29,997 nucleotides of DNA, taken from NCBI GenBank assembly GCA_018648945.1, contig JABGQJ010000009.1:1-29997 (forward strand), read 5' to 3'. Under the pieces are notes generated by a model. That model worked only from the letters and a program-made list of their open reading frames with translations. It did not search any database and was not told the DNA's origin. The position numbers were made by a program, and so were the translations under genes. This stretch comes from Victivallales bacterium. Its GTDB lineage: Bacteria > Verrucomicrobiota > Lentisphaeria > Oligosphaerales > Lenti-02. Position 1 is the stretch's first letter, and each line of letters opens with the position of its first letter. Of the stretch, positions 8,556 to 15,882 are shown piece after piece.

Positions 8556-8597
8556 GAGCCGGGAACTACAGTCCTTACTGGACCGAGTTCCCGGCTC
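8556..8597 (-). terminator. Intrinsic terminator after the rubrerythrin gene
   Basis: The arms at 8556-8567 and 8586-8597 form a perfect 12-bp inverted repeat (GAGCCGGGAACT paired with AGTTCCCGGCTC). A further GTCC/GGAC pairing (8571-8574 with 8580-8583) lies inside the 18-base loop. On the minus strand the stem is followed directly by TTTCTGTG, a short T-rich tract, 45 bases after the rubrerythrin stop. This fits a Rho-independent terminator separating rubrerythrin from the downstream efflux operon. Confidence 0.75.
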
Positions 8598-8641
8598 GAC
8601 TCGGGTCGCTAGCGCCCCGAAGAACGCCGGCAAAGATTGTG

Positions 8642-9142
8642 TTACGCCACTTCGAAGAAGGCGACCTTGCCCGCGCCGCAGACATCGCAGGTGTCCGGGG
8701 CGCCGCCAATGACGGTGTTGCCGCAGACCTTGCAGACGTGGATCGTGGCGGCGGCCAGATCCGCGCCGCCCTTGACCGCGCCCAGAGCGTCGGAATAGAG
8801 CCCGTAATGGACCTCTTCCACGACCATGGCGTTCTGGAAGGACTTTAGGGCTCTCTTGTTGCCTTCGGCCTCGGCCTCGGCCACGAACTTGGGGTACATC
8901 TGCTGGAATTCGAAGCCTTCGCCTTCGACGGCGGCTTCAAGGTTCGAGGTGGTCTCGCCGACCCCATCCAGGACTCGGAGATGGGCGTGGGCGTGGACGG
9001 TCTCGGCCGCCGCTGCGGCGCGGAAGAGCTTGGCTACCTGGGGGAAACCGTCTTTCTCCGCCTTCTCGGCAAAGGCGAGGTACTTGCGGTTGGCTTGGCT
9101 TTCGCCGGCAAAGGCTTCCTGGAGATTGTCGTTCGTGGCCAT
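8642..9142 (-). CDS. rbr: Rubrerythrin (diiron peroxidase with rubredoxin-like domain)
   Basis: Cytoplasmic non-haem diiron protein that reduces hydrogen peroxide, mainly in anaerobes and microaerophiles. The 166 residues form a ferritin-like four-helix bundle with iron ligands in FAGESQANRKY (Glu14), ETVH (Glu47, His50) and EEVH (Glu109, His112). A C-terminal rubredoxin-like iron site follows, with CKVC at 137-140 and CDVC at 152-155. The start at 9142 (MATNDNLQ) is chosen over an upstream in-frame start at 9193 because the family begins here and GGAGG lies about 11 bases before it. It lies 128 bp downstream of the Nramp-like gene on the same strand, and possible co-expression would link peroxide defence to metal uptake. 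The reductase or rubredoxin partner is not in the window. Confidence 0.95.
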   Translation of the reverse strand: MATNDNLQEAFAGESQANRKYLAFAEKAEKDGFPQVAKLFRAAAAAETVHAHAHLRVLDGVGETTSNLEAAVEGEGFEFQQMYPKFVAEAEAEGNKRALKSFQNAMVVEEVHYGLYSDALGAVKGGADLAAATIHVCKVCGNTVIGGAPDTCDVCGAGKVAFFEVA

Positions 9143-9270
9143 GGGATAGATTGCCTCCATTCTGGTTTGGCTTGGGGAGCACGGCACCCCCACTCGGGGA
9201 ACCGCGAAAGAGTTGATTGGGATGTGACGTCCCCCGAGAGGGGAAGTTCCTCAAGGGGGGTTAAACGATA

Positions 9271-10533
9271 CTACAAACCTATCTTTTTGGCGACCGCAAA
9301 CCAACCCGCCACGGCGAAGAACCCGATCGTGGCGGTCAGCACGGCAATGGTCAACGGTCGGTTCCGGAGTTTCTCGCCGACCAGTTTGGTCCGCCCGTTC
9401 AGCAGGAGCAGCACTATTGCCAGCATGGGCATGAAGGCCGCGCCGACGATGGCGTAGAGGATCTGGATCTTTTCGAATTTCACCGCCAGGCCGAGCAATG
9501 GTACGGTGGCGATGGCGTAGAGGTACAGCCGGTAGGGCTCGGAGTCGGTGGAAACTGCCGGGACGCCTTCGCTCCGGTATCTGAGTCGCCAGAAATCGGC
9601 GTAGATATAGGGGACGCTTTGCCAGACGCCCAGCAGGCTGCTGAAGACCGCGCCCCAAGCTCCGGCCAGGAACAGCCAGCGCCCCACCGGTCCAAGTTCC
9701 TTGCCCAGGCAGTCTGCGAGATTCACGACCAGCATCGCGCCCTTTCCCTCGGCAGGCAGATGGCTTCCCAGAATGACCATGGCCATGCCGAACAGGGCGG
9801 TTGCCACGTAGCCAATCGCGATGTCGATCCGACAGGTGCGCAGGTGTTGCGTGCCGGACCGCCCGCTTTCCCGAATCCAATACCCGTAGCAGAGGATGGT
9901 GAGCGTGCCCCCAACTCCTCCCATCAGCGCGATCGCCGAACGGAGCGCACCATCTTTGGCGGGGAGGGTGGGAATCGTCGTGCCCCTCAGCACGGCCAGC
10001 CAATCGGGCTCGACCAGGGCGGCAGTGACCACCACAGTCACGAACATGATGCCGATGCAGATTCCCATGACCTTGGCGAAGAGTTTGAAGCCGCCCAGTC
10101 GGACGAGCACGAGCCCGAGCAGGCTCTGCAGGATGCCATAGACGATTTTGCCATGAACCGGGTCGTCGAAGATCGGGAACATGGCGTGCATGGCCACCCC
10201 GCAGGCACTGACCAACGCGGCCCCAACGAAGAACGTCCAAGGGAGCAGATAGAGCGGGAAGACCAGGCGGACCACTCGTCGCCATTGGCCCATCGCTCCT
10301 TCGAGAAGCGTGCTGTCCGTGGCCAGTTGCCAGCGCATCAGTCCCTCGGTGAGAACGAACTTCAGGAAGGCTCCCAAGGGCACGGCCCAGAGGATGGCCA
10401 ATCCCAGCTTGCGCCCGACCAGGCTGGCCGTGGCCAAATCCCCGGCACCGACCCCGGTCGCCGCAGTCAAGAGCCCCGGCATGATCAGAGCCAGCCAGAG
10501 ACCGAGGCGGGGCGGGCGTGGGGAGTCCGTCAT
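9271..10533 (-). CDS. Nramp-fold transporter without canonical metal-site motifs
   Basis: A 420-residue polytopic membrane protein with about eleven hydrophobic segments and the Nramp (SLC11) pattern in TM1, MPGLLTAATGVGAGDLATAS. The hallmark DPGN of TM1 is replaced by GAGD (residues 29-32), and the region matching TM6, which usually holds the metal-ligating MPH, reads GGVGGTLTILCYGYW with no Met-Pro-His. It therefore belongs to a divergent Nramp-related clade, and its substrate (Mn, Fe, Mg or something else) cannot be assigned. ATG 10533 is preferred to an earlier in-frame start at 10596 because AGGAG lies 9 bases before it and the upstream residues are polar and not family-like. It lies 126 bp downstream of murG and 128 bp upstream of rubrerythrin on the same strand. 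No convincing terminator is seen in either gap. Confidence 0.8.
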   Translation of the reverse strand: MTDSPRPPRLGLWLALIMPGLLTAATGVGAGDLATASLVGRKLGLAILWAVPLGAFLKFVLTEGLMRWQLATDSTLLEGAMGQWRRVVRLVFPLYLLPWTFFVGAALVSACGVAMHAMFPIFDDPVHGKIVYGILQSLLGLVLVRLGGFKLFAKVMGICIGIMFVTVVVTAALVEPDWLAVLRGTTIPTLPAKDGALRSAIALMGGVGGTLTILCYGYWIRESGRSGTQHLRTCRIDIAIGYVATALFGMAMVILGSHLPAEGKGAMLVVNLADCLGKELGPVGRWLFLAGAWGAVFSSLLGVWQSVPYIYADFWRLRYRSEGVPAVSTDSEPYRLYLYAIATVPLLGLAVKFEKIQILYAIVGAAFMPMLAIVLLLLNGRTKLVGEKLRNRPLTIAVLTATIGFFAVAGWFAVAKKIGL

Positions 10534-10659
10534 GACACTATGCTCCTGGGGTGGCATTCTTGTTTGCCCTCGGCGTCCCACACGGCCAGGTGGCACGCAT
10601 TCCCCTCCTTGCCGAAATGGGAAACCGGAATCCGTCCCATGCTGTGCTTCCTCGCGGGC

Positions 10660-11793
10660 TCACTTGCGCCGGGTACGGGCATGCTTGTGGAGGAGATCGA
10701 CTACCTGTTTGGCCGCGTCGGGGCGGGCAAACTCGCGGATGGCGTTGCCGATTCCCTGCCAGGTTGCCGGGTTGCGCAGGAAGTCGCCGAAGAGGTCGGC
10801 GAGCAACTCGGGCTTGGCCTCGTCCTGGGGCAGCAGCCATGCCGCCCCGCTTTTGGCCAGGGATCTGGCATTGGCATTCTGGTGCTCCTCGGCGGCAGCC
10901 GGGAAGGGGATGAGGATGGCCGGTTTGCCAAAGACGGCAAGCTCGCAGATACTGGAGGCCCCAGCCCGGCAGACGACGAGATCGGCCGCCAGGTAGGCGT
11001 TCTCGATGTGCGGGTCGTGTCGCGCCACCTGCGCGCGGATGCCCGCGCGCTCGTAGGCGTCGGAGATCATGCCGTTGTAGAGCGACCCGGTCAGGTGGAT
11101 GAGTTGCAGCCGTTTGACGTCCTCCCCAAGGCAGGCGACGCACTGGGGAACCATGGCATTGATCGCCTCGGCTCCCTGGCTGCCGCCGAAGATGAGAATC
11201 GTCTTCAGATCCGGGTCGAGGCCATTCTCGGCCCAGTATTCGGGAGCGGGCTCGCCTTTCGCGGCCCCTTCGAGCAGCGCCTGCCGCAGCGGCATTCCCG
11301 TTTGCGTCTGGGGGCAGCGGCAGGGGCAGTCGGGGACAAGAGGGAGCGAAGTGGCGGCGGCTCGGGCAAAGCGGGACAGCCAGCGATTGGCCTTCCCCAT
11401 CCAGGCATTGCCTTCATGCAGGACGAGGGGAACGCCTGCGGAAACGCCTCCCAGGCAGGTGGCTGCGGATGCAAAGCAGCCCATCCCCAGGAAGACGTCC
11501 GGCTTCTCGCGCTTGGCCCAGCCGCGGGCGCGGAGCAAGGCTGTACCGAAGCGCCAAAGGAAGCCGGGGGCCGAGAATGGCGTCCCTGGCAGGTTGCAGG
11601 CGGGAACGGCCATGCTGCGGATGCCATGCTCGGCCGCCACCCTCAGTTGGTCGCTGATGTGTTTGCCGGCGAGCAGCATGGTGACGCGGTCGCCAGCCTC
11701 CTGAATGGCCTCCGCAATGGCCAGCGATGGGTAGAAGTGCCCTCCAGTGCCGCCGCTGGCGATCACCACGTGCAGGGCTCTCTTGTGTTTCAT
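10660..11793 (-). CDS. murG: MurG, UDP-GlcNAc:lipid I GlcNAc transferase
   Basis: GT28-family peripheral membrane glycosyltransferase that adds GlcNAc to lipid I to make lipid II, the last cytoplasmic step of peptidoglycan precursor synthesis. The 377 residues contain the N-domain glycine loop SGGTGGH (13-19), HEGNAWMGKANR (family HEQN-x-x-x-G-x-x-N-R), the second glycine loop GGSQGAEAIN, and the donor-site region ELAVFGKPAILIPFPAAAEEHQ followed by NA and GAA. Length is normal. A compact Cys triplet (CPCRC, Cys156, 158, 160) just before TGMPLRQ (family GNPVR) is unusual. The start overlaps the FtsW stop as ATGA. murG follows ftsW here as in many division/cell-wall clusters, but no other mur or fts genes are present. 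Confidence 0.95.
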   Translation of the reverse strand: MKHKRALHVVIASGGTGGHFYPSLAIAEAIQEAGDRVTMLLAGKHISDQLRVAAEHGIRSMAVPACNLPGTPFSAPGFLWRFGTALLRARGWAKREKPDVFLGMGCFASAATCLGGVSAGVPLVLHEGNAWMGKANRWLSRFARAAATSLPLVPDCPCRCPQTQTGMPLRQALLEGAAKGEPAPEYWAENGLDPDLKTILIFGGSQGAEAINAMVPQCVACLGEDVKRLQLIHLTGSLYNGMISDAYERAGIRAQVARHDPHIENAYLAADLVVCRAGASSICELAVFGKPAILIPFPAAAEEHQNANARSLAKSGAAWLLPQDEAKPELLADLFGDFLRNPATWQGIGNAIREFARPDAAKQVVDLLHKHARTRRK

Positions 11794-13046
11794 ATGGTGC
11801 CTCCCTCGCGTTGTAGATTCAGCCGTTTGCTCTGGCGGTCATGCGGGCCGGCCACGCCATCGCCCTCCGCGCTCGCCTCCCGCTCCGCCACGCGTGACAC
11901 ACTCATCACCAACCCCGTGCAGAGCAGGCACGAGACCATGCTTGAGCCCCCGTAGCTCAGGAATGGGGCGGTCACGCCCGTGGTGGGACAGAAGCCGCTG
12001 ACCACGCTGACATTCACGAAGGCCTGGAGACAGAAAGTCAGACCGACCCCGATGGCGAGCAGTTGGCCGAATGGCTCGTCGGTCTGGGCCGCGATCCAGA
12101 AGATGGCACCGGTGAGCAGGACGTAGGCAAGGAGGACGCCGAGAACGCCCAGGAACCCCGCCTCCTCCCCCACGATGGCGACGATGAAATCGGTGTGCGC
12201 TTCGGGTAGCCCCAGGCGCTTGAATCGGCTGCCGGTGAACCCCATGCCGCTGACGCCGCCAGAACCCATGGCCATCTTGGCCCTGAGAACCTGCTCGTTG
12301 CCCGATTCCTTGTCTTCCTGCTGGGCCATGTAGTCGGTCACCCGCTTGCGCCTGACGGGGCTGGAGACGAGCACGAGGCCGACGAAAGCCAGCCCCAGGA
12401 TGCCCAGGAGAAGCAGGTAGCGCAGCCGGACCCCGGCGATGAAGAGCATGGCTCCCATGATCGCCCCCGTGATCACGGTTGAGCTGAGGTCGCGCCCGGC
12501 AAAGATGAGGGTCAGGATCGCACCACCCAGAATCACCGGCTCTGCCACGCCACGCCGCAGACTCTCCGTGCGCAGCGGCAGGCGGAAATGGGCGGCCAGG
12601 TAGTAGATCAGCAGGGGCTTCGCGAATTCCGAGGGCTGGATTGAGGCGGGGCCGAGGCGGAGCCAGCGGAAGGCACCGTTCAACGGCCCCCTGGCGGTGA
12701 AGGGGATGAGGGGGAATTGACGAACCAGGCCCCGGGCGGCGGGGAAGTTCCAGAGCAGGCTGGCCAGGGCCAGGTACAGCAGGGGGATGGCCACCGCGCA
12801 CAGAGCGAGGCGCCGGTAGGGCTCAGCCTTGCGGTAGTCCAACCGCCAGATCGCGCCGGCGAGGATACTGCCCGTGCCCAGCCACAGCAGTTGGCGCTTC
12901 ATGTAGTAGGCTTCGTACAGCCCAGGTCCACGAGGCAATGCGGAGGTGGTCGAGTAGATCATTGCCACGCCCCAGGCAGTCAGGGCGATGAGTGGCACTA
13001 GCAGGAGCCCGCGGGCGGTGTTGAATCTGGTTCTGCCGATCGGCAT
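11790..13046 (-). CDS. ftsW: FtsW/RodA-type SEDS peptidoglycan glycosyltransferase
   Basis: Polytopic SEDS protein that polymerises lipid II, at the septum if a true FtsW. Visible family features: a TM1 region with MIYSTTSA; NGAFRWLRLGPASIQPSEFAKPLLIYYLA (family N-G-A-x-R-W ... Q-P-S-E-x-A-K); AGRDLSSTVIT (family PDLG); and LPEAHTDFIVAIVGEEAGF, whose Asp286 corresponds to the residue reported essential in RodA/FtsW. The C-terminus has TGVTAPFLSYGGSSM, the typical P-FlSYGG-S signature. Position directly before murG favours FtsW over RodA. The start is uncertain: ATG 13046 leaves 22 bp after the sulfatase stop without a clear ribosome site, while a GTG at 13109 would overlap the sulfatase by 41 bp. 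Its partner transpeptidase (FtsI/PBP3) is not in the window. Confidence 0.93.
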   Translation of the reverse strand: MPIGRTRFNTARGLLLVPLIALTAWGVAMIYSTTSALPRGPGLYEAYYMKRQLLWLGTGSILAGAIWRLDYRKAEPYRRLALCAVAIPLLYLALASLLWNFPAARGLVRQFPLIPFTARGPLNGAFRWLRLGPASIQPSEFAKPLLIYYLAAHFRLPLRTESLRRGVAEPVILGGAILTLIFAGRDLSSTVITGAIMGAMLFIAGVRLRYLLLLGILGLAFVGLVLVSSPVRRKRVTDYMAQQEDKESGNEQVLRAKMAMGSGGVSGMGFTGSRFKRLGLPEAHTDFIVAIVGEEAGFLGVLGVLLAYVLLTGAIFWIAAQTDEPFGQLLAIGVGLTFCLQAFVNVSVVSGFCPTTGVTAPFLSYGGSSMVSCLLCTGLVMSVSRVAEREASAEGDGVAGPHDRQSKRLNLQREGGTI

Positions 13047-13068
13047 GGCTGAGGCGGGGGGTTCGGGT

Positions 13069-14409
13069 TCAGTCGGTGGTGGCAGGGACGATTTCGGGAG
13101 CAGTCTCACCTGCCATCACCATGCGGGCGATCAGGCGTTTCCGCAAGTCCGCACGGATCGCCTCCAGGGCTGGGTCGGCGACTAGGTTGTTGGCTTCGAA
13201 GGGATCGGCCTCCAGGTCGTAGAGGAACTCTTCCACGTATCGGGAAGCACCGGCGTCGTTTCCGCCTCTGGAGTCAGGGGCGACGACCGAGTACTTCCAG
13301 CGAGCTGTGCGGATCGCGCGTCCTACTTGGGATTCGCTGATCTGGATGAAGGCTTCCTCCGGCCAGTCGCTTGTCTCGGCCAGGGCTTCCTGCAGCGGGC
13401 GTCCCTGCCAGCCGTCGGGGGCTTCTGCGCCACCAACCGCGAGCATGGTCTGGGGCAGGTCGATCAGGCTGGCGATGCGGTCGATCACCTGTCCGCCCCG
13501 GAAGCCAGGGCCTTGGACGACCATGGGAACGCGGATGCAGCCCTCGTGGCAGGCTCGTTTGTATTCGCTGTTGCGGGTGCGGAAGTGCGAGCCGTGGTCG
13601 CTGGTGTAGATGATGACCGTGTCGTCAGCCATGCCGAGTTCGTCGAGCTTGGCGCGGATGCGCCCGAGGTTGGCGTCGAGGCTGTGGCAGCAACCCAGAT
13701 AGTCCGGGTAGTTCTCCCGCCAGTCCCCGCCCTTGCCGGCCAGGTCCTCGGGGACCACATAGTCCGCGAACTGCTCCTTGGAGCCGTGGGGCCCCTCATA
13801 GCAGTTGTGGTCGTTTTGGTGGTGGGGTTCGATGTAGGAGAGGAAGAGGAAGAAGGGCTTCGCCCCGTCGCGGGTCTCCAGGTACTCCAGCACGAAGTCG
13901 GTCTGGGAGTCGGCCCGATAGCCGGTGAACTCGCGGAAACTGCCGTCGGCATCGAACATGCCGCCATCGTAGCTGTGCGAGGTGAACTCCAGCACGTCGG
14001 ACGCGATCCAGTAGTCGTCGTAGCCGCCGCGACGCTCTGGCGGAACGGGAGTCTCGCGGAAATCGATGTCGGCGTCGCCCATGCGGTTGGTCGAGGCCAG
14101 GTGCCACTTGCCGATGTAGCCCACTTCGTAGCCAGCACCGCGCAACAGGCGGGGGACGGTCACGGCGTCCAAGGGGAGGGCGATGCCATTGCGGAAACAA
14201 CCAATCTCCGTCGCGTATTTGCCGGCTTGGAGGCAGGCTCTGGCCGGGCCGCAGACGGGTTGGCAGGTGAACGCGTTTTCGAAGCGTACGCCTTCGGCCG
14301 CCATCTGGTCCAGGTTTGGGGTCACGGGTAACGGCTGGCCGTAGCAGCCGCAGGTATCCCAGCGCTGCTGGTCGCTGAAGAAGAAGACGATGTTTGGCTG
14401 GCGGCTCAT
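13069..14409 (-). CDS. Sulfatase (formylglycine-dependent, type I)
   Basis: Arylsulfatase-superfamily hydrolase cleaving sulfate esters, here probably from glycans. The 446 residues start with the metal-site strand NIVFFFSDQQRWDT (Asp13 is a likely calcium ligand). The maturation motif C-G-P-A-R (Cys53 to Arg57, within CQPVCGPARA) fits C-x-P-x-R, so Cys53 should become the catalytic formylglycine; the converting enzyme is not in the window. GYIGKWHLAS near 100 and a late TSDHGSHF motif supply further active-site residues. No signal peptide is seen, which suggests a cytoplasmic location or an unrecognised export route. ATG 14409 is one base after the fucosidase stop and fits the family start; an in-frame start at 14460 would lie inside the fucosidase gene. 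Exact substrate unknown. Confidence 0.93.
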   Translation of the reverse strand: MSRQPNIVFFFSDQQRWDTCGCYGQPLPVTPNLDQMAAEGVRFENAFTCQPVCGPARACLQAGKYATEIGCFRNGIALPLDAVTVPRLLRGAGYEVGYIGKWHLASTNRMGDADIDFRETPVPPERRGGYDDYWIASDVLEFTSHSYDGGMFDADGSFREFTGYRADSQTDFVLEYLETRDGAKPFFLFLSYIEPHHQNDHNCYEGPHGSKEQFADYVVPEDLAGKGGDWRENYPDYLGCCHSLDANLGRIRAKLDELGMADDTVIIYTSDHGSHFRTRNSEYKRACHEGCIRVPMVVQGPGFRGGQVIDRIASLIDLPQTMLAVGGAEAPDGWQGRPLQEALAETSDWPEEAFIQISESQVGRAIRTARWKYSVVAPDSRGGNDAGASRYVEEFLYDLEADPFEANNLVADPALEAIRADLRKRLIARMVMAGETAPEIVPATTD

Positions 14410-14410
14410 G

Positions 14411-15658
14411 TTATTCACCCACGTAGAGAAGGTCCAGAGCGCGGAGGCCGGCCTCGCCATCGACTTCGGTCAAGGTGAGCTTCAGCTTGCGCACGGCGAT
14501 GGCGGGGAAGCGGCGGATGGCCTTGTGCCCGATGTTCTCGCCCTGGGCCAGATTGATCCACATGCCCTGGTGGTTCACGTTCGCGTCCAGGGACCAACGG
14601 CGGACATGCTCGCCCTGGGTCAGTTCTTCCTCAATGACGATGTGGTCGGCCAGGACCGGCTCGGCGAAGCTGATCTCCCAGCCATCCTCCACCTTCTGGA
14701 ACGCGGCTAGATCGGCCAGTGGCGTGCGGTCGAAGCGGCGGCGGATCTCGTCACCAAACTCAAGCAGGCGGGCGGTATCCGGATCGGGCAGCAGGCCACG
14801 GCGGTCCGGCCCGATGTTCAGCAGCAGGTTGCAGCCTCGGCCCACGCTGTAGTAGTAGAGTCCCATCAGCTCGTCCAGGGACTTCACTGTGTCCACGTCG
14901 GCATCCTCGTAGAACCAGTTGCGGAAGCGCATGCGGCAATCGCACTCGGCGGGTAGCCAGGTGGGTTCTTCCATGGCGTCGTGATCGGTGGTGTCTACGG
15001 CGACGGGGACGCGGTCCACGGTATTCCAGCAGGGGACGGGGGCCAGGCCCAGTTCGTTGCCGACCCAGCGGAAGTTGGGATCGCCCATGCTGAAGATGAG
15101 CACGTTCGGCTGCATCCGGCGAATCTCGCGGCAGATGCGGGGCCAGTCGTACTCGTGACCGGACGAGCCGCAGCCGTCAAACCAGAGGATGTCGATCTCG
15201 CCATAGGGTTCGAGGATCTCGGAGATTTGGTTGATGAAGTAGTCGTCGTAGGCCTTGGGGTCGTCGTAGGTCTTGTTGCCCCACTCGGCGGGGGAGTAGT
15301 AGAGTCCAGGCTTGATGCCGTGCCGACGGCACGCGGCCACGTAGTCGCGCACCACGTTCCCCTCGCCGTTCTGCCAGGAGGACGAGCCCACGGAGAAGTC
15401 CGAGAACTTGGTCGGCCAGTTGGCAAAGCCATCGTGGTGCTTGGCGGTCAGCACCATGTACGTGGCTCCCGCCTTGGCGGCTGCTTCGGCCCACTGATCG
15501 GGGTTGAATTCCGTGGGCTGGAAGCCGTCTGGCTCCATCTGCTTGCCGTCCCAGTCGCGATGCCCTTCGTAGAAGGAACGGATGCCGTAGTGAAGGAAGA
15601 TCCCGAATTCCCAGTCTTGGTATTCGAGCTGACGAGCGGTGGGGATGGCGGTGGACAT
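14411..15658 (-). CDS. Alpha-L-fucosidase (GH29 family)
   Basis: Retaining glycoside hydrolase removing terminal L-fucose from glycans. The 415 residues show WEFGIFLHYGI near 17-27 (family WFGIF-x-HWG), YMVLTAKHHDGFANW (family L-T-x-K-H-H-D-G-F), LYYSPAEW (family YYS-x-x-E-W), and EIDILWFDGCG, whose Asp161 is the expected catalytic nucleophile. NLLLNIGPDRRGLL (family LLNIGP-x-x-x-G) follows. The C-terminal part (after about residue 300) is beta-sheet-like. No signal peptide is seen. ATG 15658 has GAGG 7-10 bases upstream; upstream in-frame codons to 15823 are not family-like. First gene of a run fucosidase, sulfatase, ftsW, murG with almost no spacing, divergent from a second presumed glycoside hydrolase. 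Substrate is probably fucosylated, perhaps sulfated, polysaccharide; this is inference. Confidence 0.93.
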   Translation of the reverse strand: MSTAIPTARQLEYQDWEFGIFLHYGIRSFYEGHRDWDGKQMEPDGFQPTEFNPDQWAEAAAKAGATYMVLTAKHHDGFANWPTKFSDFSVGSSSWQNGEGNVVRDYVAACRRHGIKPGLYYSPAEWGNKTYDDPKAYDDYFINQISEILEPYGEIDILWFDGCGSSGHEYDWPRICREIRRMQPNVLIFSMGDPNFRWVGNELGLAPVPCWNTVDRVPVAVDTTDHDAMEEPTWLPAECDCRMRFRNWFYEDADVDTVKSLDELMGLYYYSVGRGCNLLLNIGPDRRGLLPDPDTARLLEFGDEIRRRFDRTPLADLAAFQKVEDGWEISFAEPVLADHIVIEEELTQGEHVRRWSLDANVNHQGMWINLAQGENIGHKAIRRFPAIAVRKLKLTLTEVDGEAGLRALDLLYVGE

Positions 15659-15882
15659 GCAACTACCCTCGGCTGGACCATGGACACGGACTGGCATACC
15701 ATACACGCCGCCTCCCGCCTTTCCCTGCTTCACGCGCACGAAACACGGGCTTTTGGCTGGCGTCTCCCGCTCCCCCCGCGGTTGCCAGCCGGTCGCGACT
15801 TGCGCCGAGCGGAGGGGGCGCATAGGTTGGGGCCTGGTGTTGGTGTGGCTGGTGATCTCAGCTGTTGATCAAGGAGTTGCCG
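15659..15882. promoter_or_regulatory. Divergent intergenic region between fucosidase and GH-like gene
   Basis: This 224-bp gap separates two outward-reading genes, so it must hold promoters for both. It contains a 7-bp inverted repeat GGCTGGC (15755-15761) / GCCAGCC (15784-15790) around a C-rich 22-base loop, which could be an operator or a hairpin. AAGGAG at 15871-15876 is the ribosome site of the plus-strand gene. No convincing -35/-10 pair was recognised by eye. Confidence 0.4.

Noticed and set aside
9619..11955. A 778-codon plus-strand open frame across the Nramp-like gene, the gap and murG
   Set aside because: It spans two genuine minus-strand genes and their intergenic gap and shows only the composition typical of antisense frames.
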